From Dokdonia sp. Hel_I_53 (GTDB lineage: Bacteria; Bacteroidota; Bacteroidia; Flavobacteriales; Flavobacteriaceae): a DNA stretch of 64,000 bases. The position numbers and the translations under genes were made by a program. Shown in pieces: positions 62,619-64,000 of the stretch (positions within the stretch are counted from its first letter, which is position 1; each line of letters starts with the position of its first letter). Where the stretch lies: the NCBI RefSeq assembly GCF_007827465.1, contig NZ_VISL01000001.1, positions 2,747,001-2,811,000 on the forward strand, written 5' to 3'. The notes below the pieces were generated by a model. The model saw only the letters and a program-made list of their open reading frames with translations, was not told the origin of the DNA and made no database searches.

Positions 62619-64000
62619 CTAATATTTAATAGTCATTTTTTTAAGTTTAGAAATACGTCCGTCTTTAAAAACTGCACGTATACCGTATGTGTAACTCGTA
62701 TTGATTTTAAGCGTGGGATCTATTAAACGTCTAATGTCTGCTGGAACGATACGAAGTAGTCTCATTTTTTCTCCAGTAATTGATTTATATAGTTCAAACT
62801 CTACGATATCGTCACTTCTATAAGACCAGCTTAATTGTATTGATTTATCCTGCTTATTTACGGCACCATAAAAATTACGCACCTGATTATCTTTATTGTT
62901 TTTAGGAATTTTTATAGAAACTGATGGCGAGGGTAGGGACTCGAGTTTACTTTCATCTATAGCTATAAGTGTATAACTGTAAAGAGTGCCCTCAGTGCCA
63001 TCATTGTCAACATATTGTTCTATGTCATTTTCACCTTCATACACAAGGAGCCAGTCTTTGCTATCATTTTCTTTTCTATACAGCTGCGTAGTAACCGCAT
63101 CTCTGCTAGAGCTCTTTGCCCAGCTAAGATTGATTTTTTGTTCATCTACTTTAAAGGTTTTAAAAACTGGCGAGGTAGGGGGTATAATATCTGGTTTTTT
63201 AAGAACAAGAGGTTCTGAATAGTCACTTTGATTATATCGGTAATCAATAGCTACAATTTTATAATACACCTTGCTATTTAAATTTTTTATAGAAACAGAA
63301 TCTCTGAAGGCTGTTGTTGAAATAGGTTTTGAAGTAATTTGACTATACTCCTCGTTTTCTAGATTCCCTCTAAAAACGCGGTACCCAAAGATATCTACAT
63401 CTGTGTTTGCCTTCCATTTTATATGTACGACACCAGAGCTGTCTATTTTACCAGTGAGACCTATAGGTCGAGATGGGGGGATAGAATCTACTGGCTGTAC
63501 TAGCATAGGGAATGACTTTTTTTGCGAGCCATATTTCCCTATAGCGCTTACTGTAAAATAATTAGAGGGTAAAAGTTTATTATATTTTATGGACCTAGCA
63601 GTAGGAGGTATGTCTTTAATTAAAACTTCTTGAGTCTCTCCCAAGCCATTAGATCTATTAAGCGAAAAGCTTGAGAGCTCACCATTTGCCTCTTCTGGAA
63701 ATTCCCAAGTGAGTTTTACAGTGTTGATATCTAGAAATTCTTTAGTCGTTAGAAAGGGCGTGAAGCCAAGAGCGGCTCTACCCGTTCCTCCAGCTTCATC
63801 TGAGTAAGGACTCGTTTCTCCAAAGACGGAAATACCCTGTACACGATACTTATAACCTTTATTATTTGCAATAGAATCCATATAATAGATCCTACCCGTA
63901 CGCTCATCTGCAGCTTGATTTAATAGTGTGTAGGGTCGTTTATTAATTTTTTTAAAAGCTTCTCCCTCTTGAGCTCTTTCTATATTGTAACTAGTAAATA
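62619..64000 (-). CDS. Fibronectin type III repeat protein, C-terminal part (5' end outside window)
   Basis: The reading frame continues without a stop to the window edge (codons such as YNIERAQEGEAFKKIN precede the Met at 63881), so the gene starts outside. At least 460 residues are visible. They form four or five FN3-like domains, each with W...G..Y.VFR or Y.VYR-type strands (IFGYRVFRGNLENEEY, AVTTQLYRKENDSKDW, VEFELYKSITGEKM) and SxxYSYTLIAID-like G strands. The C-terminus (LKKMTIKY) is not a T9SS domain. It precedes the SprB-like operon on the same strand. It is probably a large surface or periplasmic protein; its function is not known. Confidence 0.8.
   Translation of the reverse strand, partial: FTSYNIERAQEGEAFKKINKRPYTLLNQAADERTGRIYYMDSIANNKGYKYRVQGISVFGETSPYSDEAGGTGRAALGFTPFLTTKEFLDINTVKLTWEFPEEANGELSSFSLNRSNGLGETQEVLIKDIPPTARSIKYNKLLPSNYFTVSAIGKYGSQKKSFPMLVQPVDSIPPSRPIGLTGKIDSSGVVHIKWKANTDVDIFGYRVFRGNLENEEYSQITSKPISTTAFRDSVSIKNLNSKVYYKIVAIDYRYNQSDYSEPLVLKKPDIIPPTSPVFKTFKVDEQKINLSWAKSSSRDAVTTQLYRKENDSKDWLLVYEGENDIEQYVDNDGTEGTLYSYTLIAIDESKLESLPSPSVSIKIPKNNKDNQVRNFYGAVNKQDKSIQLSWSYRSDDIVEFELYKSITGEKMRLLRIVPADIRRLIDPTLKINTSYTYGIRAVFKDGRISKLKKMTIKY

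Overview
The window is AT-rich chromosomal DNA from a member of the Flavobacteriaceae (Bacteroidota), most likely a marine heterotroph. The evidence is type IX secretion C-terminal domains (YPNP motif), SprB-type adhesin repeats, lipoproteins with short Bacteroidota lipoboxes, a laminarinase-type glucan cluster, the TldD/MoxR/DUF58/Bat operon, the PhoH-purC neighbourhood, and frequent TTG/GTG starts. The dispersed palindrome CGCTTTCGCGAAAGCG resembles what I recall from Dokdonia-like genomes, but I cannot confirm a genus from this window alone.

Layout. 1-5043 (+): a probable light-sensing operon with the end of one histidine kinase, a bacteriophytochrome kinase, a single-domain response regulator, a heme oxygenase (the chromophore-making enzyme) and an AraC-type regulator. 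5075-20279: mostly housekeeping genes. These are a SAM hydrolase family protein with a small ABM-type protein, PhoH, purC, a TPR hybrid kinase, topoisomerase IB, an alanine/glycine:cation symporter, an acyl-CoA carboxylase beta subunit and folP, followed by a secreted pair (di-heme peroxidase-like lipoprotein and PhoX-like lipoprotein). 20692-25095: a small cysteine-containing protein, a Prx6-type peroxiredoxin and a TldD/TldE pair. 25208-32986: a tightly packed operon DUF4159-MoxR-DUF58-BatA-like-two large membrane proteins. 32994-35584: a TrkA-C protein, a 3D-domain lipoprotein and a zinc alcohol dehydrogenase.

35824-45009 is a beta-glucan locus. A T9SS-secreted protein with four near-identical carbohydrate-binding-like modules is transcribed away from a three-gene operon: a glycosidase fused to an outer-membrane-like beta-barrel, a lipoprotein carrying two modules of the same family, and a GH16 laminarinase-like lipoprotein. 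45229-49362 holds an antiporter, a mutarotase-like protein, an EcsC protein and an Fpg/Nei-like glycosylase without its zinc finger.

49554-64000 (all minus) is a surface-adhesin operon: an FN3 protein (5' end outside the window), five related secreted proteins that all stop at the same point inside a final SprB-like repeat, and a ~2200-residue SprB-like T9SS adhesin. The adhesin repeats follow a strict three-repeat cysteine rhythm.

The most unusual signals are: (1) 16 copies (10 perfect, 4 with 15 of 16 bases, 2 eroded) of CGCTTTCGCGAAAGCG spread over genes and gaps, often read in frame as Ala-Phe-Ala-Lys-Ala; (2) the SprB-like array with its A-B-C higher-order period and five partner proteins that seem to lack the last repeat strand; (3) the glycosidase/beta-barrel fusion. 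I saw no rRNA, tRNA, CRISPR array, transposase or prophage gene.
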